From: Microglena sp. YARC
Lineage: Eukaryota; Chlorophyta; Chlorophyceae; Chlamydomonadales; Chlamydomonadaceae
DNA length: 64,000 nucleotides
Assembly (NCBI GenBank): GCA_022414725.1
Contig: CM039465.1
Span: forward strand, 152,501 to 216,500
Direction: 5' to 3'
The notes under the pieces were generated by a model. It searched no databases. It had not been told where the DNA came from and was given only the letters and a program-made list of their open reading frames with translations. Of the stretch, positions 32,475 to 43,656 are shown one piece after another. The position numbers and the translations under genes were made by a program. Position 1 is the stretch's first letter, and the number at the start of each line of letters is the position of its first letter.

Positions 32475-32865
32475 TTATCCTCGCCCCTTGTCCACAAGTC
32501 CTTGATCAGTGGACCCCCTTATTATCTTTGTATGTTATTTTTATTGTGTATTCGTATTTTATTATATATCTATCATCGCACCTGCATAAGTACTTTGAGT
32601 ACGGACCCCCTGATACTTTGTATGTATTTTTATTTGTATCTTATTTATTATATATTTATCACGCACCTCTGCATAAGGTACTTGAGTACTGGACCCCGCT
32701 ATATCTTTCTAATATATATTCTATTATTAATTTTATTTATTATATATTTATCATCGCAGCTGCATATCCTTGGCACTGGACCCCCAATGTATTTTTTATG
32801 TATTTTGTATATATTTATTATACATTTATCGTCGCACCCTTGCAGGTCCTGATGGGAGCAGTGGG
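32475..32865. repeat. ~100-bp AT-rich tandem repeat, four copies
   Basis: The unit carries TATTATATATTTATCATCGC, ACCTGCATAAGTACTTGAG and TACTGGACCCCC. Tyr/Ile/Leu-rich frames across it are artefacts. Confidence 0.8.
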
Positions 32866-32999
32866 ACCCCCTCGTTGAAACATTCACAATACTTCTTGGA
32901 TGCACCGTGACTTCCGCACGCAGCCAATCTTTGCTCCACGGAGCCGACCAATCTTCCGTGTTGGGCACAACTCTGCTGGAGGCAGAATAGGGGGCAGTG

Positions 33000-34120
33000 G
33001 GGTGGGTTGCTTGGGTGTTGGCCGGGTTGGTTGTGCGGGTGTTGGTGGGTTTGGGTTTTGGTGGTGGGTTGTGTGGGTGGTTGGTTTGGGTGGGTGGGTC
33101 TTCGGGTGGTGTGGGTTGATGTTTTGGTGGTGGGGTGGGTTGTTGTTGTGTGGGTTGGTGTTTGGGTTGGGGTGGGCCAAGTTTAGGGGTGTGGCAGTGA
33201 TCGGCGGGCTGGTGTTGGCGGGTTTGCAGTGTTTTTATTTTCAATTTCTGTGTCTAGTTGAGTAGCACTTGGGCTACTCAACCCCTGATTCAGGATATGT
33301 TGCGTAGCCCATCCATGGCAGAGCGCGAGCGCGGAGCCTGGTGGGGTCAGGGCAGCGCGTCCTGGATATTGGGGGCCGGGGGTATTCGTAGCTTCTACGG
33401 AATGAGTCGACAGAATGGCAACGCGTCGTCGAAAAAAATGAAACACGCTGGTTTGGTTTTGTGTGGGTGTGGCGGGTTTGGGTTTTGGTGGTGTTGGCGG
33501 GTTGGGTTTGGGTGGGTTTGAGCGGGTTTGGGTTGTTGTGGGTGTTGCGGTTTGGGTTTTGGGGTTGTGGCGGTTGGGGTTTGGTGCTGGGTGTGGCGGG
33601 TTGGAGTTTGGTGCGCTTGGCGTGGCGGTTGAGTTTGGGTGGGGTGTTGGCGGGTGGTTTTGTGGTGTTGGCGGGTTTGGTTGGGTGCTGGTGTTGGTGT
33701 GTTGGGTTTGTGGGGTCTGGCGGGATTGAGTTTGGGTTCGTTTTGGCGGAGTTTGGGTTTGGTGTGTGGTGTGCTGGGTTTGCGGTTTGTGTGGTGTTGT
33801 GTGTTTGGGTTTGGTGTGTGGTGTTGGCGGTTTGATTGTTGGCTGTGGCGGTTTTGGGTTTGTGCTGGGGGTTGGGGGTTTGGTGTTGGGGTGTGGGTGG
33901 TTGGCGTGGGCGTTTGGGTTGTATGGGTTGGTTGGGTTGGGTTTGGTGACTGGTGTGTTGGTTTGGGTTGGTGGCTTGGTGTTGGTCGGGTTTGGATTTT
34001 GGGTTGGTGTTGGTGAGTTTGGGTTTGGGTTGCTTGGCGGCTTTTGTTGGGGTTGGTGTGGGTGGTGTTTGGTGAGTTTGGTTGGGTGTTGGTGCGGGTG
34101 TGGTGTTTGGGGTTGGGCCA
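33000..34120 (+). repeat. Nearly A-free G/T-rich minisatellite in two blocks
   Basis: Blocks at 33000-33190 and 33455-34115 consist of GGTTTGGGTTTTGGTGGTG-like words with almost no A and little C on the plus strand. They are separated by about 260 bp of ordinary sequence. The Gly/Val/Trp/Leu-rich plus frames and Thr/Pro/Asn-rich minus frames (up to 369 codons) follow from this composition. Confidence 0.85.
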
Positions 34121-35294
34121 GTATTAGAGAATGGGTGTGTCAGCCGGATACATTGTCCTGCATTTGCACATTGGCTGTAGGAGCGTAGTCGGTAAGTGGC
34201 GCCTATTTTTGCTCTCATAAGTTGGTCGCTGATCAGCATCTTTATCCATCTGACATTCTCTGCGTGTCCATGAACTCTGTATGGATGCTGTATGTAGTCG
34301 TTCTGCCATACCCTATCAATTGGCAGAGAGTGTTCAGCACGGCAGCGGCACGTTGAAGTTGACGTTATACTGTGACAAGCCATGCGATTAATTATGATGG
34401 ACGTTTGCTACATTGTCACGGCCTGCGTTCTTTCGTTACTAGACCTGGTTCCAGACAGGACAAGTCTGGTACACCACTGGGGCTCTCCGGGCTCCGTTTG
34501 CAGAACGGTGCTCTGTCGTGCACAATACATCTGACGTTTTTCATCCTCAGGCAGGGGAAAGACGAAGAAGCAGACGAGGCGGGAGGCGGTACGCGGCGCA
34601 GTGGCCGAGTTGTGGAGTGGGCCGGAGGCGGGATGGCGCGTGGCAGCGGCGCTGGGCGGAGGGTAGGCTGAGGACGGGATGCGCGCAGGGGCCCGTCACT
34701 GGACGCGGTGCGGCAGGCCGCGGCCAAAGCGGCCAATGACCAGGTCCAAACGCGAAAGCCTAGAACAAGGTATAACATGGAGAAAAATGAAGTATAATAT
34801 TAAAACATGTCCAACGCGTACGAATACGGCGCTCACACTTTAAACACCAGCGCAAAGCTCACCAAGAGCAAGTTGATCAGTATTTTTAGCTGGAGAGTTA
34901 GGTACACTGACTAGAGAAACATCCTATTCATGCCACCCAAGAGACAACCCAACTTTCACAGGTCCACCACCCAACCTCCAGCGTAATGCAAGTGCAACTC
35001 CGGGGGGACCGGAGACGACCACCAAAACACACCGAAGATTGATGATGCATGACAGGGGTGCGGTATGGTCCACCGGTAGGGTCGGGCCAACGAGAGTCGC
35101 AAAGGGGCCACTGGCTTGGCAGTTTCATTGATGATGGAGTTGTGATTGCCGTGCACCTTTATTCCAATTTATTCTTTCTTTTTCACTAAGGCATCCTAGT
35201 TTACCATCACGCAACAGCACACCAACAACACACACCAACGATTCTTCTCAGGTGTCCGACGTGTTCTAAGTACAGTTCAGTCGCAACTTCAATA
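34121..35294. other. No supported gene
   Basis: Includes a GC-rich part (34440-34750) with several overlapping frames of Ala/Arg/Pro-rich composition and no motif. Confidence 0.4.
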
Positions 35295-35588
35295 ATGACC
35301 AGTAGCGCCTCTCCCCTGCGAGCTATTGCCACCAATTCCATTCTACGACGCCACTTCCTATTGCCAGTCCGAATTTCTGGTTCAGCGTGTTGCGGAAGTT
35401 TGCTTCAGCTTTTCGACGTTATGCCATTCCGTCCACATGGCACTCTTGCCTCTCACGTGCCATCCCATCTATCTCACCGTTGCTTCTTAACCTGTTTACC
35501 GCAGCAGCAACAAATTTCAGAGATGCTCAGAAGAGCCTTCCAACACTCCAGCCAGCATGTGAATAGTGGATATGCTTATACTGCTTAA
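35295..35588 (+). CDS. Possible first exon with organelle-targeting-like N-terminus
   Basis: 97 codons from ATG: MTSSASPLRAIATNSILRRH, rich in Ser, Arg and Ala with no acidic residues at the start. This is typical of mitochondrial or plastid presequences. It ends at TAA after a poor-composition tail. A GTGAATAG donor-like site lies inside at about 35559, so the coding part may stop there. No mature domain is visible; it could be chance. Confidence 0.25.
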   Translation: MTSSASPLRAIATNSILRRHFLLPVRISGSACCGSLLQLFDVMPFRPHGTLASHVPSHLSHRCFLTCLPQQQQISEMLRRAFQHSSQHVNSGYAYTA

Positions 35589-35688
35589 TATATAAAAATA
35601 TATAAAGCTGATATGCTCGATATATATGTATACTGAGTGTTACCGTGGGTCTGGTGTGACCATCTCTCTTCTCCCGCCGCCCTTCTCC

Positions 35689-35689
<1 letters not shown>

Positions 35690-35753
<64 letters not shown>

Positions 35754-35832
35754 GGCCCGCCCCCCCCGTCCCCCCCCCACCCCCCCCCCCCCCCCCCCCC
35801 CCCCCCCGCCCCCCCCCTCCCCGCCCCCCCCA
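35690..35832 (+). repeat. 62-base poly(C) run and C-rich continuation
   Basis: 35690-35751 is uninterrupted C. Further C runs broken by single G, T or A continue to about 35832. Pro-rich and Gly-rich ORFs here are artefacts. Confidence 0.95.
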
Positions 35833-35834
35833 TG

Positions 35835-36180
35835 CACTGTAGCCACTTGTCACCTTGGAGCAAATGCTTAATATGCTAAATGCTTATATAATAAAGGTAA
35901 TGCTTTGTATGTACCCCCCCCACCACACACCACACACCACTCCACCCAGCCACTGATTGCCACTCTCACCTTGAGCCGATATATTATATTAATACTGACG
36001 AAGCCGTCTCACCAGAGTTTTGAATTATATTGAAAAAATTTATATAATGGTGACCTATAATAAAATTAGTAAATATTAGTTTTCAAACACTAATATCAGG
36101 TGCCTTCCCTACTATAGCCACTTTCACCTTGAAGCCAAATACTCCAGATTGCCAAGCACTGCACATCTCAAGTCCACTTC
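35835..36180 (-). repeat. Duplicated exon tail and splice donor of the CXC gene
   Basis: On the minus strand the junction GGCTCCAAG/GTGAGAGTGGC at 36443/36442, with flanks, recurs in diverged form. The copies are near 36130 (GGCTTCAAG/GTGAAAGTGGC, with about 60 nt of exon upstream), 35973 (CTCAAG/GTGAGAGTGGC) and 35858 (CTCCAAG/GTGACAAGTGGC). AT-rich and CCCACC repeats separate them. Confidence 0.65.
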
Positions 36181-36442
36181 AGCTGCACCCACAGGGGACA
36201 ACTCATGTCGCACGCAAACTGAGAGAGGCAGGAAGACGCAGCACGCCAAACTATGTCACACTTAACCCACTCACCACCCACCCACCCACCTTCTCCTCCC
36301 CACCCTTACCACCCACCCACCACTATCACCTACCCACCCGCCCACCCACTCTCACCCAAGAGCTCCACTTTAGCGTGCATTGTCCGTCGTCTTAGTTGCT
36401 GTACTCCCCCCCCCCCCCCATGCCACTGATGGCCACTCTCAC

Positions 36443-36870
36443 CTTGGAGCCAAATGCGCTCCAGGTTGCGCACCAAGGGCTCGGCGCATCTCAAGGTCCA
36501 CTTGAGCTGCATTGTCGGTCGTGTTGCTGCAGTCAAGGCAGGCACACGCGCTGCAGAAGACCCCAGAGAAAAGCATTGGCAGTAGGAGCTTCAGGCAATC
36601 TGTTTTTCCGACACGAGCATTGTTTGACACCGTCCAATAACGGGGGTTACCAGGTGAGGCCCAGCCGTATGGGGGAAGCTGTTCCTGACTGAAACCAGCT
36701 AGGGCATGCATGTGCAGATCTATGGGACTGCCTTGCGGCATGCCGGCTGCGGCTGCTGCGGAACCCGGTGGACTACTGTCCTCTGGAAAATGGCTGACAC
36801 TGGAACTCGCCATTTGTTTGCCTCCTTTTTCAAGGAGACCTTGTCCTTCCTCTTCATCGCCCACATTCAA
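36443..36870 (-). pseudogene. CXC (tesmin/TSO1/LIN54-type) domain exon with frameshifts
   Basis: On the minus strand the stretch 36625-36443 carries, across frames, the signature of the cysteine-rich CXC DNA-binding domain: KQCSCRK, then DCLKL, then a C.CF segment, then SGVFCSACACLDCSNT. A LVRNLERIW segment stands where family members have a RNP.AF motif, followed by the donor GTGAGAG. Staying on this pattern needs about four single-base shifts (around 36607, 36590, 36575 and 36475). The gene is therefore either broken or the sequence has indel errors. Upstream, up to 36870, a Ser/Ala/Gly-rich open stretch (SPPGSAAAAAGMPQGSP) may be the preceding coding part. Family members act in DREAM-type cell-cycle complexes or in plant development. 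The second CXC motif expected in the family is not visible. Confidence 0.5.
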
Positions 36871-36889
36871 GACTGCAGGCTTGGGGCAT

Positions 36890-37317
36890 GGGAGGCTGGA
36901 GATGAATTACGCATAGGCTGCTCGGTAACAGCATCTGCCAGAGTCGCGCTTAGACGGCCTGAGCCATCAGATGCATTGTCTATACATAAGGCGTCTCCAT
37001 CTCGGAACAGACTTATCAACCTGCACATCATCAGGCTCGTATCTACCTTGCAGTCTGCGTCCCACAGGAAAACTCAAGCAGCCTTGGGGTGATCAAAGCC
37101 AGCTTGCAGCTGCCTGCTTGTTTCAGCTCAAAGGAAGGTGGAAGAGCCCTGAGGCAGGAGTGGGAATTGATGGTTGGTATTATGGTTGAATGATGGTTGC
37201 AGTATGTCGTTGACAGTATGGTGGTAGGGGTGAGGTTTGCTTGCATTCCTGTAGTGTACACGATTGGGAGAGATGGATGGAGAGATGAGATGGCAATCTT
37301 TGTTTCAAATCAGTCAG
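36890..37317. other. No supported gene
   Basis: Mixed sequence upstream of the CXC exon. I see no exon with clear signals. Confidence 0.35.
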
Positions 37318-37392
37318 AGCTCAAGAGGTCAGAGCTTAAAAGGTCAGATGTTAAGAGGTCAGAGGTTAAGAGATCAGAGGTTAAGAGGCCAG
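37318..37392. repeat. 14-bp tandem repeat (AGAGGTTAAGAGGTC), five copies
   Basis: TCAGAGCTTAAAAGG / TCAGAGGTTAAGAGG units in near-perfect tandem. Confidence 0.9.
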
Positions 37393-37714
37393 CCTGCAGG
37401 CTCACCAATTACATTCTGGGTGTGGATGTGGCAAGTGGGTGCATCAACCTTCAGCCTAGCTGGACCTAATGGGTCGTCTAAACTTAGTTGGGCCTGGTCC
37501 CATCAGCTGGAGTACCACAGACTGCAGACAAGGCTCTTGCGAGTTCTTCTGCAATGCCAAGTGCATCTTTTACATGAATAGAGCATGTCCGGGGCTGCCC
37601 CCTCAGGCACCCGACCCCCACCCCTTCCAATGCATACTCAAGAGGTGAAAATGCATGTCTAGGGTGGAACTGAGAAGCATAAGGAACATGTATAATGGGT
37701 AATGGACTGTTCTA

Positions 37715-37901
37715 GCCATTCAGCGGCATCATTTGGAATCGAGGTTGTAGGTCGTACTTCTTACCTAAACATTTTCAGGCAAAATTTACGATTCTCCCAG
37801 AATGATCAGAATTTCGGAATGTTGAGGCAAAATCTGAAAGAAAGATTACGAAGATCGTCCGTTTCCCGAAAATCGATTACCAAATGATTCCGCTGAATGG
37901 C
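37715..37901. mobile_element. MITE-like element, family C, copy 2
   Basis: The ends GCCATTCAGCGGCATCATTT and AAATGATTCCGCTGAATGGC are inverted repeats with one mismatch over 20. The interior shares TTTTCAGGCAAAATTT and related words with 1811-2037. About 187 bp, non-coding. Confidence 0.75.
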
Positions 37902-38033
37902 TTCAACATACAAACTTGCGATGAAAGTGGGTCGACAGGACATTGCCGACGGGTTCATCCCCGGGTTCATCCGTTCATATTACGATCAGAATCTAAAGCG
38001 CATCGGGCCACTCGGAGGTAAATCCGCATGACC

Positions 38034-38034
38034 C

Positions 38035-38070
<36 letters not shown>

Positions 38071-38078
38071 CCCCCCCC
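38034..38078 (+). repeat. Poly(C) tract
   Basis: About 30 consecutive C, then T and more C. It is followed by about 850 bp (to 38936) in which I see no gene. Confidence 0.9.
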
Positions 38079-38936
38079 AGTCAGTGAATTGGGTGGGGGA
38101 GACTGCATCTGGAGGGCCGTTATATGCGATTGACTGTAGAGTGGGCGATGGTAGATTGGAGGGGGCAACGAGAGTTATGATGGGCTGTCAGCCCGTGGGG
38201 CTATCGGGCCGTGCGCAATCGCCACCATTACAATTAACATCGTCCGCCCAAGTGCAACAACTCGGGAGACAAAAGTAGCCCCAGTAAGAGTAACTAGTAG
38301 TGAATGTAAGCCAGCACGTAGGCCCAATCCGAAAACTCAGAACCAACCTCGACGGATACCATCTTCACTTGGTTAGTGCTCGGACGCGAGCTTCAAAGCG
38401 CAACATCCTGGGGTGCCGCTTATCTATTTGGAGCAGGTTCCACTTGGAGTAAGTTTGAAGAAATCAAGACCGCCTGACCACCAAGACACGAAGGGCGCAG
38501 TGCTGACGGTGGCACTATTCCGGAGGAATTTGGAGTTGCTGGTTGCAGCTTGATTGCTAAGGTCTGAGAAAGCTCAAGGGAAGTAGAGATATGCTATATC
38601 TGGGTGTGCCGCTGCAATGCGAGTTTGCGAGCCTCGCCCGAGGGGATGTCTGGCGCAATCAAAGATCCAAACGTCTATTTTGAATTTCAATATTTTGAAT
38701 TCGGTGTTTCGGACTAACCGCCTGATGTGATCACTCCCAAAAATGAAGGTCGTTGCACACCAGCCCTGGGCATCTACAACCTGTCTTCGCATCGGAGACG
38801 GCACCTCAGCTCAGCTCAGTTACTACAGTGGCGCCATGTAAGAGGAAACCACAAGTCGAGAATCAGTTGGCAGGTGCGCTTTCTCTGGAATGTATACAGC
38901 ATGTGCTGATTTCGTCATAGCATCCTGCAACAAGGA

Positions 38937-40085
38937 TCTATACTATTAAAGTTGCATTGTCCGTCCGTCCGGGGCTCAGGGCTTAACTGGCAGTGGTTTC
39001 GCTTATCTGGCAAGCATTTCCCTGCTGATCTGGCTAACTTTCGCCTCAATCGACGATTGCTGATCTGGCACATTTCCACCCCACAAACCTCGATTTTCAT
39101 CACACCCGTCAATTTCCAATCTCGCTCATTTTTCAAACTCAGTCCATGACGAAGCTCATTTTACCTACACTTCCTTGCCTCTGCGCTTAGCGCTATCTCA
39201 GTGCTCCGCGATCTGAAAATGTCTTGACCCCGCCACAATGGGAGCTCTGATTCCTCACCCAAGCAGGTTTTGTCACTCGCAACAAGAACAAAGCTCTAAC
39301 TGGGCGCGCTTATGGCAGCCAATTGGCGGGAATGCGTGCCCTTCTACCCTCTGCCAGCACCAATGCCTAACAATTTCGCGCTGTATGCGGATTGTTCCAG
39401 GAGCTCTGACTGACAGCTGCTTCTACTCTCCGCCGGCATCAATGCTAAGCAATTTTGCGCGGTATGCAGATTGTTCCCGGACGTCTGACTGACAGCTGCT
39501 TCTACTCGCTGCCGGCATCAATGCCAAGCAATTTCGCGCTATATGCTGATTGTTCCCGCAGCTCTGACTATCAGCCGCTCCCTGCTTTTCCTCCCTACCC
39601 TTTAATTCCAGTGCGGGCATAGCTGATACCTGATGGGCATCGAATTTATTCCTTCAGTGATGTGTGTGCTCTGTAGGAACCGAGCGACTCTAGGGTTCAT
39701 CAGTGTGTGGGGTGGGAAGTGTATGCGCCCAACATTCTGCCTGGTTGCTATTTCCCCTTGCCCTCTCACTTCGGGCAAATCTGAAAGGCATCGCATTGAT
39801 TCCTACAACGCTGTGTTCGTTTGGATGGAATCAAGCTGCTCTTGGGGGGTGGGGGGGAAGGGTAATGGTGTTGCATGTACATGTATGTTGTGGCCATCTC
39901 AGATGGGAATCAAGTGTCCGTGTGATGGGGATGATCATGCCATGATGGTAACAGTGTACGATGACAAGCCACCTAATGTGGAGTGGGAAGGGAATTATTG
40001 GGTGGTTCCCCTCAAAAAGTATTCCATTTGGGGGCGGGGGGGAGTGAGGAGGCCTGCCGTCGGTACGACGGGTACACTGCCCTAG
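38937..40085 (+). mobile_element. Helitron, non-autonomous, 1149 bp
   Basis: The 5' end is TCTATACTATTAAAGTTGC, the TC-initiated start typical of Helitrons, followed by GTCCGTCCGTCC. The 3' end is a perfect hairpin CCGTCG-GTA-CGACGG (6-bp stem), then a 10-nt spacer GTACACTGCC and CTAG (the CTRR rule). It lies between A (38936) and T (40086), as expected for insertion at AT. The interior has three ~80-bp tandem copies (about 39338-39580, GCCGGCATCAATGC, AGCAATTTCGCGC, GATTGTTCC). No intact Rep/helicase is present, though a frame at 39950 reads VYDDKPPNVEW. This resembles HDKPPDV in the helicase relic at 49012. Relatives carrying Rep-Hel would have to move it. Confidence 0.75.
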
Positions 40086-40566
40086 TAGTTTCTCTACACT
40101 TGAGAGCTACTTGGCGGTTAGGATGACTAACTACTACTAAATCTGACTGTACGATACGACTTCTGGTGCGACTTGCGCTTTCTTGACAGGAGGTAATTGT
40201 GACACATATATGTCCTTCTACAATTTAGACGACAGTCCGGTCCAGTTCTCCCCAGAACTCATTTGTTGTGTGTTCCCTGTGGAGCTTCCCGGCAGGCCTG
40301 TTGAAACGTCCGTCGGTGACGCTCCTGTGAACTCGTAGAATTATTGAAACCTCGTCGACAGCCGAGAGAACGTCAAGGCAATTGAATTTTGGTCCTGGGT
40401 ACTTCAAACTCTGCACTCGAATTTCGAATTTTGAATAGCGGTCCACGTACTAGCGACTCGATTCGAGTTCACCTGTGTTGTTACGCTCGTAGTACAGGAA
40501 CCGGCTTTTAAATCTCTAACATATTCCAGCTATCTTCGATTTCCAGTTTCGCGCAGACGGTTACCG
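40086..40566. other. No supported gene
   Basis: I could not match this stretch to the sequence upstream of the Copia gag (44810-45020), so no LTR is recognised. Confidence 0.4.
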
Positions 40567-41659
40567 TTATTGATCACCCTTGGCTTCGAACTGATGTGAT
40601 TCGATAGTCAACCATCCAACTGTGTGTGCTTGCATAAGTCTGTACTCATCCCCAGGATGAGGCTCCAGAATCCAAGTACCATGACCCTCGAGGGAAGCGA
40701 TTTCATCTCTCATTGCTAGCTGCCACTCTTCCCTCTCAGGGTTATCGAGCGCTATAGCTTGAGCATAAGAAAGCTCACACTGGATGGAGATAAAAGCAGC
40801 ACCAACTGGTTCTGGTACCTCTTCTGCAGAACCATCAACAGACGGGGATGGAGGGAATCGCTCCACCTCGTCGGAAGTATCACCAGCAATAGAAAGAGAA
40901 GGGGAAGGAACTAAAACATCAGGAACCGTAACATCTGGCACTGAAGGGTATCGCTTCAATACCGATTCATCTAATAAACCAAACTCAGGAACCTCCCCAC
41001 GCATCCTCCCACTTGATCTAACTCCAAGAGCAAGAAGGAAGAGGGGGAGTGGACGAGGCTCCCGAGGTGTAACCTTTGAGAGCAGTGATTGTATCACTCT
41101 CCCAGGAGTAGCTCTGGACGTCGAACGTCTGGCGCATCTCCCACATCACCTAACCCAATCCAACCTGGGGCTGGCATGCTCATAGCAGACGCTAGAGTAG
41201 AATCACTGGCTGTATCACTAGAGTCAACATTACCTAAGTCACTAGGCAGTTGCTCATCCCGAGCAATAGGAAGCTGCAGAACCTCAGGCTTCGAACAATG
41301 GGTTACCACTAACAAGGAAAGGAGTCTCTACAATTTTATCTAGGCCGCTAGCTCCACCTTCTCCCTTAAATCACTAACAGCCAGGACAGAGGGTGGGAGG
41401 ATAGAGAATGGAAGGCAGCGAGTCGGAATAATTTCCGCAGTCTTAGTGTCAGGCACAAAAACAGGGGAGACATTGGGGCAGCAGCCTGCCGAGAACGTAG
41501 GTTCATATGGGAAACTGCTCCCACATCTGTTTCCATCTGCCCTGAGTCCTGTTAGAAGATATTCTAATGCTGCCGGTTCAGTACGCCCCTCAGTGACGGC
41601 CAAGGGAGAACCAGAAGCAAAAGAACTCCCATCATACACCAATTGCCCATCGACGGGCA

Positions 41660-43085
41660 CTGGCCAGTGCCCTCAAAAAAGGTCACGTCACGAGCCTCAA
41701 TCATTTTGTGCAACTTTGGAATCCAGACCTGGTAGCCTTCGACACCACACTATTACCCCACCAGTCTACCCTGGATACTCTTAGGATCTAATTTCCCCCG
41801 CTTCTTCCCATCTAGTAGGGTTACATAGGCTATACACCCAAAGACGCGGAGGTGGGACACCTCGGGGACGCGCTGATAGAAAAGCTCATACGGAGTCTTT
41901 CCATCTTTCGTCTTTGTGGGTAACCGATTTCGAAGGTACGAAGCAGTCAAGAAGGCATAGGGCCAGAAACCCTTGCTCATCCCTGATTCTATCAGCATCG
42001 TACGAGCCATAGCAGCAACTACCCCATTGAACCTCTCAGCAACCCCGTTTTGCTGTGGGCAATACACGCTACTATGTTCGTACGTCGCATTTACCTCATG
42101 AAGCCAGTCAACAAACCATTTTGACCAAAAACTCTTTTGCTTGGTCCCCCCTAAGCGTTCGAAATGCTACCCCTAAAAGTTCCGCACTCCACTTCTTAAT
42201 CGTAAATTGGATCTGCCATGCAGCATCCGATTTCAGTCTAATCGGAATAACCGCACTCCACCCAGAAAAATCATCAACTATGACAAGAAGATAAAGTTCC
42301 CCTCTCAACCCAGCACTGAACGGCCCCATGATATCAATGTGTATCAATTCGAGCGGCGCGTGAGTATTCCTAGTACGATTTGGGTATGGTTTGCGTATGG
42401 CCTTACCCAAACAACATGCATCACAAGGGTCCTGTGAGAACTTTTGAAGTGCAGCCCTGGTAAAGTTGGGTCCGCCAGTAACAGTGCCGGAGTGCGACAA
42501 CATGTGCATAGCAGGTTGACCAGGATGGCCAAATCTGCGGTGCCATAGTTTCGCACTGTCACGACAAGTAACTGTAGGATAGCCTTGACCAGGAATAACA
42601 GTTTCAGCAGAAAACGCCGCAGGAGAGGGTCGAACTCGCGACGCCCGCGGATGAGAATCAGGGATAGGGCTATGTATCGATTCGAAGTGGTAAACACCAG
42701 ACGTGGTGGCTGGAACAGTCCAAAGAGTTCTAGACCCTCTGGTGGCAATACAACGATCTGCATCAAAACTAATGATACAGCCCTGGACCTAGCCGTAGCA
42801 TTTACACTGAGAAGGTTAACAGGACAAATTAGTTATGTAGAGCACATTGTCTATGGTAATGGGGCCTCAAGCCACTCATTACATAGTTCAATGGTTCCAA
42901 TACCAACTGCCTGCTGAACAACACCATCTCCAAATCTAACAGAGGGGCAATTTGCCTGATATCTGATGGATTTAAAGAGGGTGACGTCCCCAGTCAAACT
43001 CCGACTAGCCCCACTGTCTAAGTACCAGGTAGCTTCGACACAATCATCAGCCTGAGCAGGCGCCCAGGCTGTTTCAACACTAATG
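41660..43085 (-). pseudogene. Copia protease and integrase
   Basis: The protease has WYLDSGASRSLTGD at about 43024-42983 (catalytic Asp in DSGA). GAG-pre-integrase shows LWHRRFGHPGQPAMHML near 42540. The integrase zinc-finger region has CDACCLGKAIRKP, and its core has HIDIMGPFSAGLRGE ... VDDFSGW (first Asp near 42340) and CPQQNGVAERFNGVVAAMAR (third acidic residue near 42035). The next segment is FLTASYLRNRLPT. Frameshifts lie near 42115 and 41755, and after the latter the GYQVWIPKLHK ... EARDVTFFEG block can be read. Confidence 0.8.
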
Positions 43086-43143
43086 AGAACGGGTAAGGGG
43101 GGGGTTGCATCTCACTTCTTTGCAAGTAGAGCCATCTGAGCCA

Positions 43144-43632
43144 TCAATGCGGTATATTCAGCACGGCTGACTGGTGCAGCTCCTCCTCCACCTCGTGGTG
43201 GTGGCTTCTTCTGACCGCCACGACCTCCACGAGCAGCACCACGAGGGCGAAGCTTCGGAACTGCGTCCAGCAAGTTTCCGAAGCGTGTCCAGGGCGAGGG
43301 CAGTAGATGCACTGCGGCACTCCACTGCCCTGAGGTAATCCTGCAGCAGCCATTGCTGGCAAAGGGGAGGGTAGGTGAGTGGGGGTTGATTTGACCCATG
43401 GTGGGTAGTGAGGGTGATTAGACAGCAGCCTCTGGTTTGCTGTGTCTATGGACTCATAACGATATTGCACTTCAGCAAACGTGATCTGATTCTCAACAAA
43501 CTCAGGACCACTGAACATGGTCAGCAAACCAGAAAATCGAGGATGAGATGCACCAGCGATCGCGATCTCAATACATTGAAATTCGGAAACTGTTGTACCC
43601 GATTTGAGTAGCATGAGTGCCAACCTTTTCAC
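43144..43632 (-). pseudogene. Copia gag C-terminus with CCHC zinc knuckle
   Basis: It continues gag in a shifted frame: LLTMFSGPEFVENQITFAEV, then a zinc knuckle CIYCPRPGHASETC (CX2CX4HX4C) at about 43309-43270. A Gly/Arg-rich segment follows, then LMAQMALLAKK near 43115 in another frame. Confidence 0.75.
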
Positions 43633-43656
43633 CCTATTGAAATAGGTTGTAGGGAT

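Noticed and set aside
33274..34383. 369-codon Thr/Pro/Asn/Gln-rich minus ORF
   Set aside because: Caused by the near absence of A on the plus strand (few T-initiated stop codons on the other strand); no domain.
34416..34778. 120-codon Ala/Pro/Arg-rich minus ORF
   Set aside because: GC-rich composition effect with overlapping frames on both strands; no motif or splice context.
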